A DNA stretch of 34,289 nucleotides from JAVVEG01 sp041689205 (lineage in GTDB: Bacteria; Pseudomonadota; Gammaproteobacteria; Pseudomonadales; Pseudohongiellaceae), in assembly GCA_041689205.1 (NCBI GenBank), contig JBDNGQ010000212.1, positions 1 through 34,289 of the forward strand, read 5' to 3'. The number at the start of each line of letters is the position of its first letter. Positions within the stretch are counted from its first letter, which is position 1. Below the pieces are notes generated by a model. The model ran no database searches, was not told the origin of the DNA, and saw only the letters and a program-made list of their open reading frames with translations. The translations under genes and the position numbers were made by a program. Positions 1 to 9,280 of this stretch are shown piece after piece.

Positions 1-1
1 C

Positions 2-2113
2 GATACCAAACTGGCTCGACTGGCCAGCAAAGTTGGCATCAATATCGACTGGGTGGATGCCTTCGGCGATCATCATAAGGTGTCGCCAGAGTGTCAACGC
101 GCCCTGTTGGAAGAACTGGGTTTTCCTGCCAGCAACCCGCAGCAGATCAGCGACAGCACCGCGCGGGCTGAGCTGTCTCTGCATGGCAATGGTACGGCTC
201 CGCTGATCACTCATGAGCAGGGTCGGGCTTTGCGTCTGCACGGCCGATTCGCACCCGGCACAGCCTTTCAGTTGATCCTCGAAAATGGTCGGATCTGTGA
301 TGGTCGCATTGATGCCCACGGCGCACTGCCCGCAGTGGCAGAGTGTGGTTACCATCAACTGCATATCGGTTCACAAGAGCTGATGCTCGCGATAGCTCCA
401 CACCACTGTCCCAGTGTTGATAATCTGCTTAATCAACACGACGCCCGCGTCTGGGGTATCAGCGCACAGGTCTACTCGCTGCGCCGTCATGGGGATGGGG
501 GCCTCGGCGACGCTGGTGCGCTGGAGGTACTGGCACGTGCTGCTGCTGCCAAAGGGGCAGATGTTCTCGCTCTAAGTCCCCTGCATGCAATTAACCATCC
601 TGACATCCACAATTTCAGCCCCTATTCACCATCGAGCCGGCTGTTTTTCAATGAATTACATGCGGCGCCTGACCTCGTGCTGGGTGAGCAGGCCGTGGCC
701 AGGGCGGTCAGTCAGTGCGGCGTGCGCGCCGAGATGGATCGGCTGGAGGCGCTCAATTTAATTGACTGGCCGGCGGTCTCTCGGCTGCGACTACGATTGC
801 TGCGTCAACTCCATGAAAATTTCACCCGCGATGCAGAGCATTTCCTGCAGCCCGATTTTAAACACTATGTCCAGCAAGGCGGCGAAGCGCTAAGCCAGTA
901 CTGCCGCTTTGAAGCTCTGCAGCGTGCGATGATCAGCACAGAGCAATCAGCAGACTGGCGCAACTGGACGCACACTTATCAGGACCCGCACAGCGCCGCC
1001 GTCGAGCAATTTGCCGCTGAGCACGCGCATGAAATCGACTTTCACAGCTTCGCTCAGTGGCTCACGGTGCGCAGCCTGGAACATGTGCAAAAAGCCGCTC
1101 GCAGTGCCGGTATGAAGATCGGCCTGCTTGCTGACCTGGCAGTTGGCGCTATTGGTTCAGGCAGTCAGGCCTGGACGCGTCAACAGGAATTTCTACCCTC
1201 CATCAGTGTTGGAGCCCCACCGGATATCCTTAACACCTCAGGTCAGAATTGGGGAATCTCCGCGTTCTCACCTTTTGGTCTTCGTGAACACGGTTTCCGT
1301 GCCTTTATCGAAATGCTGCGCGCAAATCTGGCCTTTGCCCATGGGCTGCGCATCGACCATGTGATGGGTCTGCAGCGGTTGTGGCTGATACCGAAAAATG
1401 CCACCGCCGACCAGGGGGCTTATTTGAACTATCCCTTTGAGGACCAGCTGCGGTTGCTGGCGTTGGAGGCATGGCGCCACAAGGCCCTTATTATCGGTGA
1501 GGATCTTGGCACCGTTCCTGAAGGACTTCACAAGACTCTGGCCAGTCATCATATTCTGGGTATGCGGGTGCTGCTGTTCGAGCATCATGAGGGTGCTTTC
1601 CGCGCACCTGAAGATTGGCCCCATGATGCGTTGGCTACCACCACCACGCACGATCTACCTACCCTCCGCGGCTGGCTGAATGGGCACGATATAGATTGGC
1701 GATATAAGGCGAATCATCGTTCAGAGAAACAGACTGATAAGGACAGGAGCGGGCGCGAACAGGACAAAGCCGGCTTGCTGCGGGCGCTTAAACTGAGCGC
1801 TCATCTGGTCGCAGATGGCCGCGATGCGCTCGATGCCAGCGTTGCGTTTATTGGCAACACTCCGGCACCGTTGACCTTGCTGCCGCTGGAAGATGCGATG
1901 GGTAGTGACCAGCAGCCCAATCTTCCTGGCCACGGCAATGAGCATCCCAACTGGAGGAGGCGCTGGCCAATGGATGCGCAGGAAATGCTGAACTATCCGC
2001 AGGTAGATAAGCGCTTGCAGCGTCTTGCTGCGGCCAGAACTGCCGTGAGAACCGCAGCCCATGAATCTGCGAATGAATCTGCCAACAAGCACACAAGGAC
2101 GCGAGCCTCATGA
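2..2113 (+). CDS. malQ: 4-alpha-glucanotransferase (amylomaltase), 5' end outside window
   Basis: GH77 disproportionating enzyme that transfers maltooligosaccharide segments between alpha-1,4-glucans in the cytoplasm. The reading frame is open to the left edge, and residues DTKLARLASKVGINIDWVDA upstream of the GTG at 53 match a MalQ N-terminus, so the true start lies outside the window. The catalytic triad is visible: nucleophile Asp in LRIDHVMGL (codon 1355-1357), acid/base Glu in IGEDLGTVP (1499-1501) and stabilising Asp in TTTHDLPTLRGW (1652-1654). The C-terminus ends in a small ESAN-ESAN repeat. The stop overlaps the treY start by ATGA, so the two are translationally coupled. In this pathway MalQ probably recycles short chains left by GlgX, TreY and TreZ. 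Family assignment is certain; only the 5' end is missing. Confidence 0.96.
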   Translation, partial: DTKLARLASKVGINIDWVDAFGDHHKVSPECQRALLEELGFPASNPQQISDSTARAELSLHGNGTAPLITHEQGRALRLHGRFAPGTAFQLILENGRICDGRIDAHGALPAVAECGYHQLHIGSQELMLAIAPHHCPSVDNLLNQHDARVWGISAQVYSLRRHGDGGLGDAGALEVLARAAAAKGADVLALSPLHAINHPDIHNFSPYSPSSRLFFNELHAAPDLVLGEQAVARAVSQCGVRAEMDRLEALNLIDWPAVSRLRLRLLRQLHENFTRDAEHFLQPDFKHYVQQGGEALSQYCRFEALQRAMISTEQSADWRNWTHTYQDPHSAAVEQFAAEHAHEIDFHSFAQWLTVRSLEHVQKAARSAGMKIGLLADLAVGAIGSGSQAWTRQQEFLPSISVGAPPDILNTSGQNWGISAFSPFGLREHGFRAFIEMLRANLAFAHGLRIDHVMGLQRLWLIPKNATADQGAYLNYPFEDQLRLLALEAWRHKALIIGEDLGTVPEGLHKTLASHHILGMRVLLFEHHEGAFRAPEDWPHDALATTTTHDLPTLRGWLNGHDIDWRYKANHRSEKQTDKDRSGREQDKAGLLRALKLSAHLVADGRDALDASVAFIGNTPAPLTLLPLEDAMGSDQQPNLPGHGNEHPNWRRRWPMDAQEMLNYPQVDKRLQRLAAARTAVRTAAHESANESANKHTRTRAS
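2063..2086 (+). repeat. 12-base in-frame repeat, two copies (ESAN)
   Basis: Two adjacent 12-base units (2063-2074 and 2075-2086) each encode Glu-Ser-Ala-Asn near the MalQ C-terminus. They differ only at third codon positions. This is the smallest member of a set of in-frame tandem repeats found in several genes of this window. Confidence 0.7.
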
Positions 2114-5100
2114 GCCCTTCAATCATGCCAGCAGAGCTCAGTGCTACCATCCGCCTGCAGTTCCACAAAGGCTTCACGCTTAATGATGCGGTGCCGCTGG
2201 TCAGTTATTTCCAGCGCCTTGGCATCAGTCATATTTATGCCTCGCCCCTGCTCAAAGCACGGCCAGGGTCGATGCATGGTTATGACGTGGTTGACCCGAC
2301 CCGTATTGATCCAGAACTGGGCGGCGAAGAAGCCCTGCAGCAACTGGTTGAGGAGCTGCACAGGCATGGTATGGGCTTGATTTTGGATATCGTGTCCAAC
2401 CATATGGCAGTGGGTGGTGATGACAATCCCTGGTGGCTTGATGTGATGGAGTGGGGACCAGCGAGTCCCTATGCGGATTTCTTTGATATTGAGTGGCAAT
2501 CGCAGGACCCGCTTATGCAGGGTCAGTTACTGGTTCCGTTTCTGCGTACTGATTATGCCGAAGTGCTGGCCTGCGGTGAAATTAAGCTGCATTTTGAGCT
2601 TAACGAAGGCAATTTTTATGCCTCTCACTATGAGCACCATTTTCCGATTTCACCGCCCTGTTATGCGGCAGTGCTGCGAGCTGCCAACAATCCTGCTCTG
2701 TCTGAACTGGCACGCAGTTTCGAGGCTCTTAATACCAGTGCCGACACGTGGCATGCCGCTAAAAGACTGCGCCATGTACTGGCCGAACAAGCGCAGCACT
2801 CAGAGATTCGTGCCGCCATAGATCAGGCGCTGAACGAGTTCAATCAGGACACTGATGATGGTCGGGGAAATCTGCATCAGTTGCTGGAGCACCAGCATTA
2901 TCGCCTTGCCAGCTGGCGCACTGCTGCTGATGATATCAACTGGCGACGTTTCTTCGACATCAATGAACTGGGCGGACTGCGCGTTGAAATCCCACGCGTG
3001 TTTGAAGCCGCGCACGCCAAAATTTTCGAACTAATTGCAAGAGGCTGGATCGATGGTCTCCGAATTGATCATATCGACGGCCTCGCTGATCCGCGCAGCT
3101 ATTGCCGAAAACTGCGCAGGCGCATCAACAGTCTGCTGCAGCGGCCGATGCAGATGTCCGATAAACGCTTTCCGATTTTCGTCGAAAAAATTCTTGCCAC
3201 TGATGAACAGTTAGCTGAGAACTGGGGCGTTAATGGCACCACCGGTTATGAATTCATGAACCAGGTGTCAGCTCTGCAGCATGACCCGCACGGGCAGCAG
3301 CCCTTGAAGGCACTATGGAGTGAACTGAGTGGCCGCCCTGCTGACTTTATTGAAGAAGTCTATGAGGCACGCAGGCTGGTGCTGACCAGTTCACTGGCTG
3401 CCGACCTGGAAACAGTTTCAACTGGCTCCCTGCAACTGGCGCGCGAGAATCTGGAAACCCGAGACCTTACCCTGGGTTCAATTCGCCGCGCTGTCACTGA
3501 ATTGGTTGCGCGTTTTCCTGTCTACCGGACTTATGCCGGTGCCTGTGGCCGTGCTGCAAGCGATGAGAGTATCTTTACTCAGGCGATGGACGGAGCACGT
3601 CAGGCTTTATCTGAAGCTGACTGGCCTATTCTGGAACAGCTGAATTGCTGGTTGGGCGGCGGTGCATTAAAGGATCTGGCCCGTGGTGGAGAACGCGATC
3701 TGCGCAGAAAAGTTCTGGCCCGCTTCCAGCAACTGACCTCGCCTGCCGCCGCCAAGGCCGTGGAGGATACCGCCTTTTATCGCTCAGCGGTGCTGCTGTC
3801 GCGCTGTGATGTCGGGTTTGATCCGCAGCATTTCTCTGCGAGCACCCACGCCTTTCATCAGCAGTGTCTTCAACGCCTGCAGCGCTTCCCCGACAATCTG
3901 CTGACCACCGCAACCCACGACAATAAACGGGGCGAAGATGTGCGCGCCCGGCTCGCGGTGATCAGTGAGCGCGCCGACTGGTATGCCGACAATCTGCGGC
4001 ACTGGCTGGTTCTTGCCACACCGCTGCGGCAACTGCTTGATGATGAGCTGGCGCCTGCACCAGCCGATGAAATCATTCTGTATCAGACCCTGCTCGGCAG
4101 CTGGCCCCTTGAATTAAGCAAGCAGGATTTAAGCAAGCAGGATATAGAAAAACAGGATTTGACTAAGCAGGATCTGCATATTCAGGCTGAACTAAAAGCC
4201 GAAGCCATGCAGGATTATCTGCAGCGGCTGACCCTGTGGCAGGAAAAAGCATTGCGCGAAGCCAAACTAAAAAGCAGCTGGAGTGCGCCGAACATTCCCT
4301 ATGAAACCGCCTGCCGGGAATTTCTCACGGCTCTGCTGACGTCGAAAAAAGCGGAGGAACTACGCAGCTCACTGGCTGCGGCGGCCGCATCAATCGCTCC
4401 CGCAGGTGCCATCAACAGTCTCAACCAGTGTCTGCTGCGCATGACCGTACCGGGCGTTCCTGATCTGTATCAGGGTGATGAGTTCTGGGATTTCAATCTG
4501 GTCGATCCGGACAACCGCAGGCCGGTCGACTTCGATCAGCGTGTGAGCACCTTGTCCGCACTGTCGGAGCGGCAGGAGTTACTCGATAACTGGCGTGATG
4601 GCCGCATCAAACAGGCCTTGATCCAGCGCGTTCTTACGCTGCGCCGAGCGCAGCCACAGCTGTTCAAACAGGGCGACTACCTGCCCCTGCAGATAGCTGG
4701 CAAACATGCCGACCGGTTGATCGCCTTTGCCCGTTGTTACCAGAATGAATATGTCGTTGTGGTCGCCGCACTGCATTGTGTGCCACTGCTTGGTGCCCAG
4801 CAGATTCCGCATATTCCGCCACAGCACTGGGCAGACACCCGCGTGCAACTGCCGGATTCAGGTCAGCAAAAATCACTCAAGAGTGTGTTCACCAACGGCA
4901 GTATCCGTCCCTTTGAAGGCGGCGTGCTTGTGTCTGAACTGCTCGCTGATTTCCCGGTCAACCTGCTCTGTTCGAACCCGTATTTAACAGGAGAATTTGC
5001 AATGAGTAACGACGAAAAACGGATCCGTGAATTTGCGTATCAGATATGGGAGTCGGAAGGCCGGCCTCAGGGTGAGGATGCGCGGCACTGGGAGATGGCC

Positions 5101-5247
5101 CGGCGACTTGCCGCGGTCGGCACGCACACACTGCCTCGACCGATTATCGGCACTCATACCCGGCGGCGGGTAACCCGACCAAGAGAAGCGCCGCCCATGC
5201 AAGCAAGCAATCTCCAACCCACGGCTACAGAAATCGTAAAACACTAA
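2110..5247 (+). CDS. treY: maltooligosyl trehalose synthase with C-terminal DUF2934 read in frame
   Basis: GH13 enzyme that turns the reducing-end maltose unit of a glucan into a trehalosyl unit; TreZ then releases trehalose. The N-terminus (LSATIRLQFHKGFTLNDA) is typical. Catalytic residues are Asp320 in DGLRIDHIDGLADP, Glu359 in FVEKILATDE and Asp604 in TATHDNKRGEDVRARL. Start ATG 2110 has AAGGA at 2095-2099 and overlaps the malQ stop; ATG 2125 is an alternative. Two oddities: residues 670-689 are four pentapeptide repeats (SKQDL type) between the usual LLGSWPL and YLQRLTLW segments. After the expected TreY end (about FPVNLLCSNP) no stop occurs and the frame continues into a DUF2934 domain that keeps its own ribosome site. 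The product is 1045 residues, longer than usual TreY proteins. Confidence 0.95.
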   Translation: MSPSIMPAELSATIRLQFHKGFTLNDAVPLVSYFQRLGISHIYASPLLKARPGSMHGYDVVDPTRIDPELGGEEALQQLVEELHRHGMGLILDIVSNHMAVGGDDNPWWLDVMEWGPASPYADFFDIEWQSQDPLMQGQLLVPFLRTDYAEVLACGEIKLHFELNEGNFYASHYEHHFPISPPCYAAVLRAANNPALSELARSFEALNTSADTWHAAKRLRHVLAEQAQHSEIRAAIDQALNEFNQDTDDGRGNLHQLLEHQHYRLASWRTAADDINWRRFFDINELGGLRVEIPRVFEAAHAKIFELIARGWIDGLRIDHIDGLADPRSYCRKLRRRINSLLQRPMQMSDKRFPIFVEKILATDEQLAENWGVNGTTGYEFMNQVSALQHDPHGQQPLKALWSELSGRPADFIEEVYEARRLVLTSSLAADLETVSTGSLQLARENLETRDLTLGSIRRAVTELVARFPVYRTYAGACGRAASDESIFTQAMDGARQALSEADWPILEQLNCWLGGGALKDLARGGERDLRRKVLARFQQLTSPAAAKAVEDTAFYRSAVLLSRCDVGFDPQHFSASTHAFHQQCLQRLQRFPDNLLTTATHDNKRGEDVRARLAVISERADWYADNLRHWLVLATPLRQLLDDELAPAPADEIILYQTLLGSWPLELSKQDLSKQDIEKQDLTKQDLHIQAELKAEAMQDYLQRLTLWQEKALREAKLKSSWSAPNIPYETACREFLTALLTSKKAEELRSSLAAAAASIAPAGAINSLNQCLLRMTVPGVPDLYQGDEFWDFNLVDPDNRRPVDFDQRVSTLSALSERQELLDNWRDGRIKQALIQRVLTLRRAQPQLFKQGDYLPLQIAGKHADRLIAFARCYQNEYVVVVAALHCVPLLGAQQIPHIPPQHWADTRVQLPDSGQQKSLKSVFTNGSIRPFEGGVLVSELLADFPVNLLCSNPYLTGEFAMSNDEKRIREFAYQIWESEGRPQGEDARHWEMARRLAAVGTHTLPRPIIGTHTRRRVTRPREAPPMQASNLQPTATEIVKH
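4117..4176 (+). repeat. 15-base in-frame tandem repeat, four copies, inside treY
   Basis: Four consecutive 15-base units (4117-4131, 4132-4146, 4147-4161, 4162-4176) encode SKQDL, SKQDI, EKQDL and TKQDL. The first two differ by very few bases. The repeat sits in a surface linker between conserved TreY segments, so it reads as an expansion within a gene rather than a regulatory site. Confidence 0.9.
5002..5247 (+). CDS. DUF2934 small protein (internal start inside the treY frame)
   Basis: An 81-residue DUF2934 domain, recognised from KRIREFAYQIWESEGRPQG followed by DARHWEMARR. It has its own start ATG 5002 preceded by AGGAG at 4989-4993 with an 8-base gap, so independent translation is likely even though the treY frame runs through it without a stop. 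A TAA lies at 4985-4987 in the +1 frame relative to treY, where the stop of a separate treY gene would be expected. In the related P. aeruginosa cluster a small protein of this type sits as a separate gene between treY and glgX (from memory). The function of DUF2934 is not known; its C-terminus is basic and Pro-rich. Either a fusion, a separate protein, or both may be made. Confidence 0.75.
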   Translation: MSNDEKRIREFAYQIWESEGRPQGEDARHWEMARRLAAVGTHTLPRPIIGTHTRRRVTRPREAPPMQASNLQPTATEIVKH

Positions 5248-5265
5248 CACCCAGAGGTTGCTCCC

Positions 5266-7419
5266 ATGGCCCGGCAACGCGGCAGTACCCGCTTTAAACA
5301 AGTGTCACGAGTCTCCGAAGGTCGCCCTTATCCGCTGGGTGCAACCTGGGATGGCCTGGGTGTGAACTTTGCGATATTTTCCGCACATGCCAGCAGGGTT
5401 GAGCTGTGTCTCTTTGATGACAAGGGTCTGGTCGAACTCGAACGGATAGCGCTGCCTGAATATACTGATGAGATCTGGCACGGTTACCTGCCCGATGCCC
5501 GTCCCGACACGGTTTATGGCTATCGCGTCCACGGGCCTTACGAACCCGAAGCGGGCCATCGTTTCAATCCCAACAAGCTGCTGATTGATCCCTATGCCAA
5601 ACAACTGGTCGGTAGCCTGAAATGGGCTGATGAATTATTCGGTTACACCATCGGGCATCCTGATGCCGATCTGAGTTTTGATGAACGCGACAGCGCTGCG
5701 TTCGTTCCCAAAGCCCGGGTCATCGATCCGGCATTTACCTGGGGACAGCAGCAAAACCTCAGGATTCCCTGGGACAAAACCATTATCTACGAAATCAATC
5801 TGCGCGGAGTCAGCATGCGCCACCCCGCAGTGCCCGAAGCTCTGCGCGGAACGTTTTCCGGCTTGAAGAATAATGAGTTGCTGCAGCACATCCAGTCTTT
5901 GGGCATCAGCAGTATCGAGTTGCTGCCGATACACGCTTTTGTGCATGAACAGCATCTGCTGGAAAAAGGCCTGAGCAATTACTGGGGCTATAACAGTATC
6001 GCTTTCTTTGCTCCCCATACTGACTATCTGTCCAGAGGCAAAATCAACGAATTCAAGGAAATGGTCGCACACCTGCACCATAGCGGACTCGAAGTCATCC
6101 TCGATGTCGTTTACAACCATACGGCTGAAGGTAATGAGCTCGGCCCCACTTTGTCCATGCGTGGTATCGACAATTCCAGCTACTACCGATTGCAGGCTGA
6201 CAATAAGCGTTATTACACCAATGATTCAGGCACCGGCAATATGCTTGACCTTGGCCACCCCTGTGTTCTGCAGATGGTTACCGACTCTCTGCGATACTGG
6301 GCTACTGAGATGCGTGTTGATGGCTTTCGCTTTGATCTGGCCACCATCCTCGCCAGAGATCATGGCGGTTTTGACGACCGCCACAGCTTTCTGGTGTCCT
6401 GCCGTCAGGACCCTGTACTGAGCAAAGTAAAACTGATTGCGGAACCCTGGGATATTGGTCCGGGCGGCTATCAGGTGGGCGGTTTTCCGCCCGGCTGGGC
6501 CGAGTGGAATGATCTTTACCGCGACAATGTTCGAGCTTACTGGCGCGGCGATGAAGCACAACTGCCTGACCTGGCCAGGCGTCTGACCGCGTCAGGTGAT
6601 CACTTTAATCAACGCGGTCGACGGCCAAATTCCTCAATTAATTTCATCACCGCTCACGATGGTTTCACGCTGCGGGATGTGGTCAGTTATGAGCAAAAAC
6701 ATAATGAAGCCAATGGGGAAGATGGTCAGGATGGTCATAACAATAATCTTTCTTCTAATCATGGTTTTGAAGGACCCACGGATGATCCGGTAATTCGAGA
6801 GCTGCGCTTGCGACAGATGCGCAATATGCTGGCGACGCTGATTTTTTCCCAGGGCACGCCCATGCTGCTGGGCGGTGATGAATTCGGACGCACCCAACTG
6901 GGTAATAACAATGTCTATTGCCAGGATAATGAGCTGGGCTGGATCAACTGGAACCTTGATGAGGAAGGTCATGCTCTGCTCAATTTCACACGTCGCCTGA
7001 TCAGTCTGCGGCGCAATTATCCGCTGCTGCGTCGCGGCCGATTCCTGGTAGGCCTGTATGACGAAGAGCTGGGCGTTAAGGATGTCACCTGGCTCTCGCC
7101 TGCCGGTAGCGAGATGACTGAAGACAACTGGCACGATGGCAATGCGCGCTGCATGGGTATGCTGCTTGATGGCCGCGCGCGCCCGACTGGAATTCGCCGC
7201 AACAGCGGAGACATCACCCTGCTGCTGGTGACCAATGCCCATCATGACGTGGTCAATTTTTCGATGCCGGAAGTCGCCCACGGAGCGGGCTGGATTACCC
7301 TGGTCGATACCAATCGCCCGGAACACCGCAAGACTGAATACCATAGCTTTGGTTCAGAGTTCGCTGTGACCAGTCACTCCCTGTTGTTGTTTGAGTTGCA
7401 GCATCAAAACAATATTTGA
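5266..7419 (+). CDS. glgX: glycogen debranching enzyme GlgX
   Basis: GH13 isoamylase-type debranching enzyme hydrolysing alpha-1,6 branches, mainly of short outer chains. It is 717 residues, normal for the family. An N-terminal CBM48-like segment (PYPLGATWDGLGVNFAIFSA) is followed by the catalytic barrel: DVVYNHTAEG, nucleophile Asp357 in GFRFDLATIL, acid/base Glu393 in LIAEPWDIGPGGYQ and Asp465 in FITAHDGFTLRD. Start ATG 5266 has AGAGG at 5253-5257. It begins 18 bases after the treY-DUF2934 stop, so it is probably cotranscribed. In this context it supplies linear glucan to MalQ and TreY. Confidence 0.96.
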   Translation: MARQRGSTRFKQVSRVSEGRPYPLGATWDGLGVNFAIFSAHASRVELCLFDDKGLVELERIALPEYTDEIWHGYLPDARPDTVYGYRVHGPYEPEAGHRFNPNKLLIDPYAKQLVGSLKWADELFGYTIGHPDADLSFDERDSAAFVPKARVIDPAFTWGQQQNLRIPWDKTIIYEINLRGVSMRHPAVPEALRGTFSGLKNNELLQHIQSLGISSIELLPIHAFVHEQHLLEKGLSNYWGYNSIAFFAPHTDYLSRGKINEFKEMVAHLHHSGLEVILDVVYNHTAEGNELGPTLSMRGIDNSSYYRLQADNKRYYTNDSGTGNMLDLGHPCVLQMVTDSLRYWATEMRVDGFRFDLATILARDHGGFDDRHSFLVSCRQDPVLSKVKLIAEPWDIGPGGYQVGGFPPGWAEWNDLYRDNVRAYWRGDEAQLPDLARRLTASGDHFNQRGRRPNSSINFITAHDGFTLRDVVSYEQKHNEANGEDGQDGHNNNLSSNHGFEGPTDDPVIRELRLRQMRNMLATLIFSQGTPMLLGGDEFGRTQLGNNNVYCQDNELGWINWNLDEEGHALLNFTRRLISLRRNYPLLRRGRFLVGLYDEELGVKDVTWLSPAGSEMTEDNWHDGNARCMGMLLDGRARPTGIRRNSGDITLLLVTNAHHDVVNFSMPEVAHGAGWITLVDTNRPEHRKTEYHSFGSEFAVTSHSLLLFELQHQNNI

Positions 7420-7513
7420 CCGGTCAGGCGATCAACAGCTGTACCGAAAGCGCGAACAAGGTTTACCCGGAAATCCCGTAGCAAAGGATCAGCAAATGGT
7501 TGCACCGAAGAGT

Positions 7514-7542
7514 CCAGACTGCATCAGCGAAAGTCTGGTTTT
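7514..7542 (+). terminator. possible weak intrinsic terminator after glgX
   Basis: Inverted arms CCAGACT (7514-7520) and AGTCTGG (7532-7538) form a perfect 7-bp stem with an 11-base loop, followed by TTTT and an AT-rich stretch. The stem is short and the T-run brief, so it may only attenuate read-through into the dehydrogenase gene, whose ribosome site starts about 20 bases later. Confidence 0.4.
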
Positions 7543-7569
7543 AAATAATCCTTGATCAGGAGAAGGGCT

Positions 7570-8502
7570 ATGAAAGCAGTCGTATTTTATGACCAGGGCG
7601 ACATTCGCCTGGACGATGTGCCGGAACCTGAACTACAGGCCTCCACGGACGCCATCGTACGGATAACTGCCAGCGCTATTTGCGGCACTGATCTGCATTT
7701 CCTGCGCGGCACCGTCGGCGGCATGAAGAAAGGCACGATCCTTGGTCATGAGGGCGTTGGAATTGTTGAACAGCTGGGCGAGGATGTGCGCAATCTTAAA
7801 CCGGGGGATCGGGTGGTGATTGCCTCCACAATCGCCTGCGGCAATTGTTCCTATTGTCGTGCCGGTTATTACTCTCAATGCGATGAAGCAAACCCCAATG
7901 GCAAAAGTGCCGGCACCGCGTTTTTCGGTGGGCCGGAAAGCGCCGGATCCTTTGATGGTCTACAGGCCGACAAAGCGCGCATACCCTATGCCAATATCGG
8001 CTTGATTAAACTGCCTGATGCGGTCACTGATGATCAGGCAATTCTGCTTTCTGACGTATTTCCGACCGGTTATTTTGGCGCGGAAATGGCAGAGATCGAC
8101 GAGGGTGACACCGTTGCGGTATTCGGTTGTGGGCCGGTCGGTCAATTTGCTATTGCCAGTGCAAAACTGTTCGGGGCTGCCAGAATTTTTGCGATTGATT
8201 GTCTTGAAGACCGTCTGGCCATGGCCTGTCAGCAGGGCGCTGAGACGATCAATTTCGACAAAGAGGATCCGATCGAGACTATCCGCCGCCTGACCGGAGG
8301 AATCGGTGTTGACCGGGCCATTGATGCGGTTGGTATTGATGCAGATGGCTGGATTAAAGTAAAGCTGAATCCCTCGGCCGACGCCAGTATGGAAAGCCAT
8401 CTCGACGAAGCCATAGAGGAATCGTTTCCTGCCAGCGATCCACCCGCAATTAACGTTCCAGACTATCCTTGGGCAAAAAACCATGGCAATGACAGAAACT
8501 GA
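7570..8502 (+). CDS. zinc-dependent alcohol dehydrogenase, internally deleted, with SFPASDPPA tail
   Basis: Medium-chain dehydrogenase family. ATG 7570 is preferred because AGGAG (7558-7562) sits correctly before it; an in-frame TTG at 7552 lacks such a site. Seen in order: catalytic zinc residues Cys38/His43 (ICGTDLH) and His60-Glu61 (GHEGVG), structural zinc cysteines Cys90, Cys93, Cys96, Cys104, and the Rossmann FGCGPVGQFA motif. After RAIDAVGIDA (to about 8342) the frame jumps to GWIKVKL, which in full-length relatives (about 390 residues) lies at the very C-terminus. Roughly 80-110 residues, including the rest of the cofactor domain, are absent without a frameshift. The last 37 residues carry HLDEAIEESFPASDPPA, a motif usual in small proteobacterial proteins. 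At 310 residues it is probably not a working dehydrogenase. Confidence 0.8.
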   Translation: MKAVVFYDQGDIRLDDVPEPELQASTDAIVRITASAICGTDLHFLRGTVGGMKKGTILGHEGVGIVEQLGEDVRNLKPGDRVVIASTIACGNCSYCRAGYYSQCDEANPNGKSAGTAFFGGPESAGSFDGLQADKARIPYANIGLIKLPDAVTDDQAILLSDVFPTGYFGAEMAEIDEGDTVAVFGCGPVGQFAIASAKLFGAARIFAIDCLEDRLAMACQQGAETINFDKEDPIETIRRLTGGIGVDRAIDAVGIDADGWIKVKLNPSADASMESHLDEAIEESFPASDPPAINVPDYPWAKNHGNDRN

Positions 8503-9280
8503 TACACCCGTTCGGAGGGTCAACGACCGGCTACCGACTGTGCGTTCGCTGCGCGTCATGACGGCCAACCTGCACAAGGGCTTTACCTTCTTCAACCGGC
8601 GCTACATTCTGCCGGAACTGCGCGCGGCGGTGACCACCTTGTCTGCCGACCTGGTGTTTATGCAGGAAGTCATTGGTGCTCATCAAGGCCATGCCGAGCG
8701 TTATCCAGAATGGCAGGCAACACCCCAGTACGAATATTTGGCCGACACCATGTGGCCGGATTTCGCCTACGGCCGCAATGCGGTTTACCCGGATGGCGAC
8801 CATGGCAATGCCTTGATGTCCAAATTCCCGATTCTGCGTCATCACAATCTCGATATTTCCGTTGCCACAACGCACGAGCAGCGCGGGCTGTTGCACTCGG
8901 TTCTTGATGTTCCCGGTCAGCCCGAAGTTCATGCCATCTGTGTGCATCTCGGGCTGCTGGACACACACCGCCGTAAGCAATTGCAGTTGTTGAATGCGCT
9001 GCTGGGCACCTTGCCGGCACGCGATCCCGTCATCGTAGCAGGCGATTTCAACGACTGGCGTCTGCGCGCCGATCAGCTGCTGGCCGGCTGCAATCTGCAG
9101 GAAGCCTTTGTGCATGCCAATGGCGTGCCGGCGAAGAGCTTTCCCGCGCGCTGGCCGCTGCTGTGCCTGGACCGGATTTATGTGCGTAATGCCACTACTC
9201 ATTCCCCGGAAGTTCTGCACCGGCGCCCGTGGTCACATTTATCAGATCATGCGCCCCTGATTGTCGAGGTGCGCTTATGA
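8483..9280 (+). CDS. ybhP: endonuclease/exonuclease/phosphatase family protein, YbhP-like
   Basis: Metal-dependent EEP-fold hydrolase. Family motifs are visible: RVMTANLHKG near the N-terminus (metal-binding Asn), VFMQEV (metal-ligand Glu), DHGNALMSKFPI, ICVHLGLLDTHRRKQL, VIVAGDFNDW and the terminal SHLSDHAPLIVEV with the catalytic Asp-His. It is 265 residues. ATG 8483 overlaps the preceding stop by 20 bases; ATG 8489 is an equally good start and neither has a clear ribosome site. Together with the next two genes it repeats the E. coli ybhP-clsB-ybhN order, which suggests a membrane-lipid or envelope role. The substrate is not known. Confidence 0.88.
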   Translation: MAMTETDTPVRRVNDRLPTVRSLRVMTANLHKGFTFFNRRYILPELRAAVTTLSADLVFMQEVIGAHQGHAERYPEWQATPQYEYLADTMWPDFAYGRNAVYPDGDHGNALMSKFPILRHHNLDISVATTHEQRGLLHSVLDVPGQPEVHAICVHLGLLDTHRRKQLQLLNALLGTLPARDPVIVAGDFNDWRLRADQLLAGCNLQEAFVHANGVPAKSFPARWPLLCLDRIYVRNATTHSPEVLHRRPWSHLSDHAPLIVEVRL

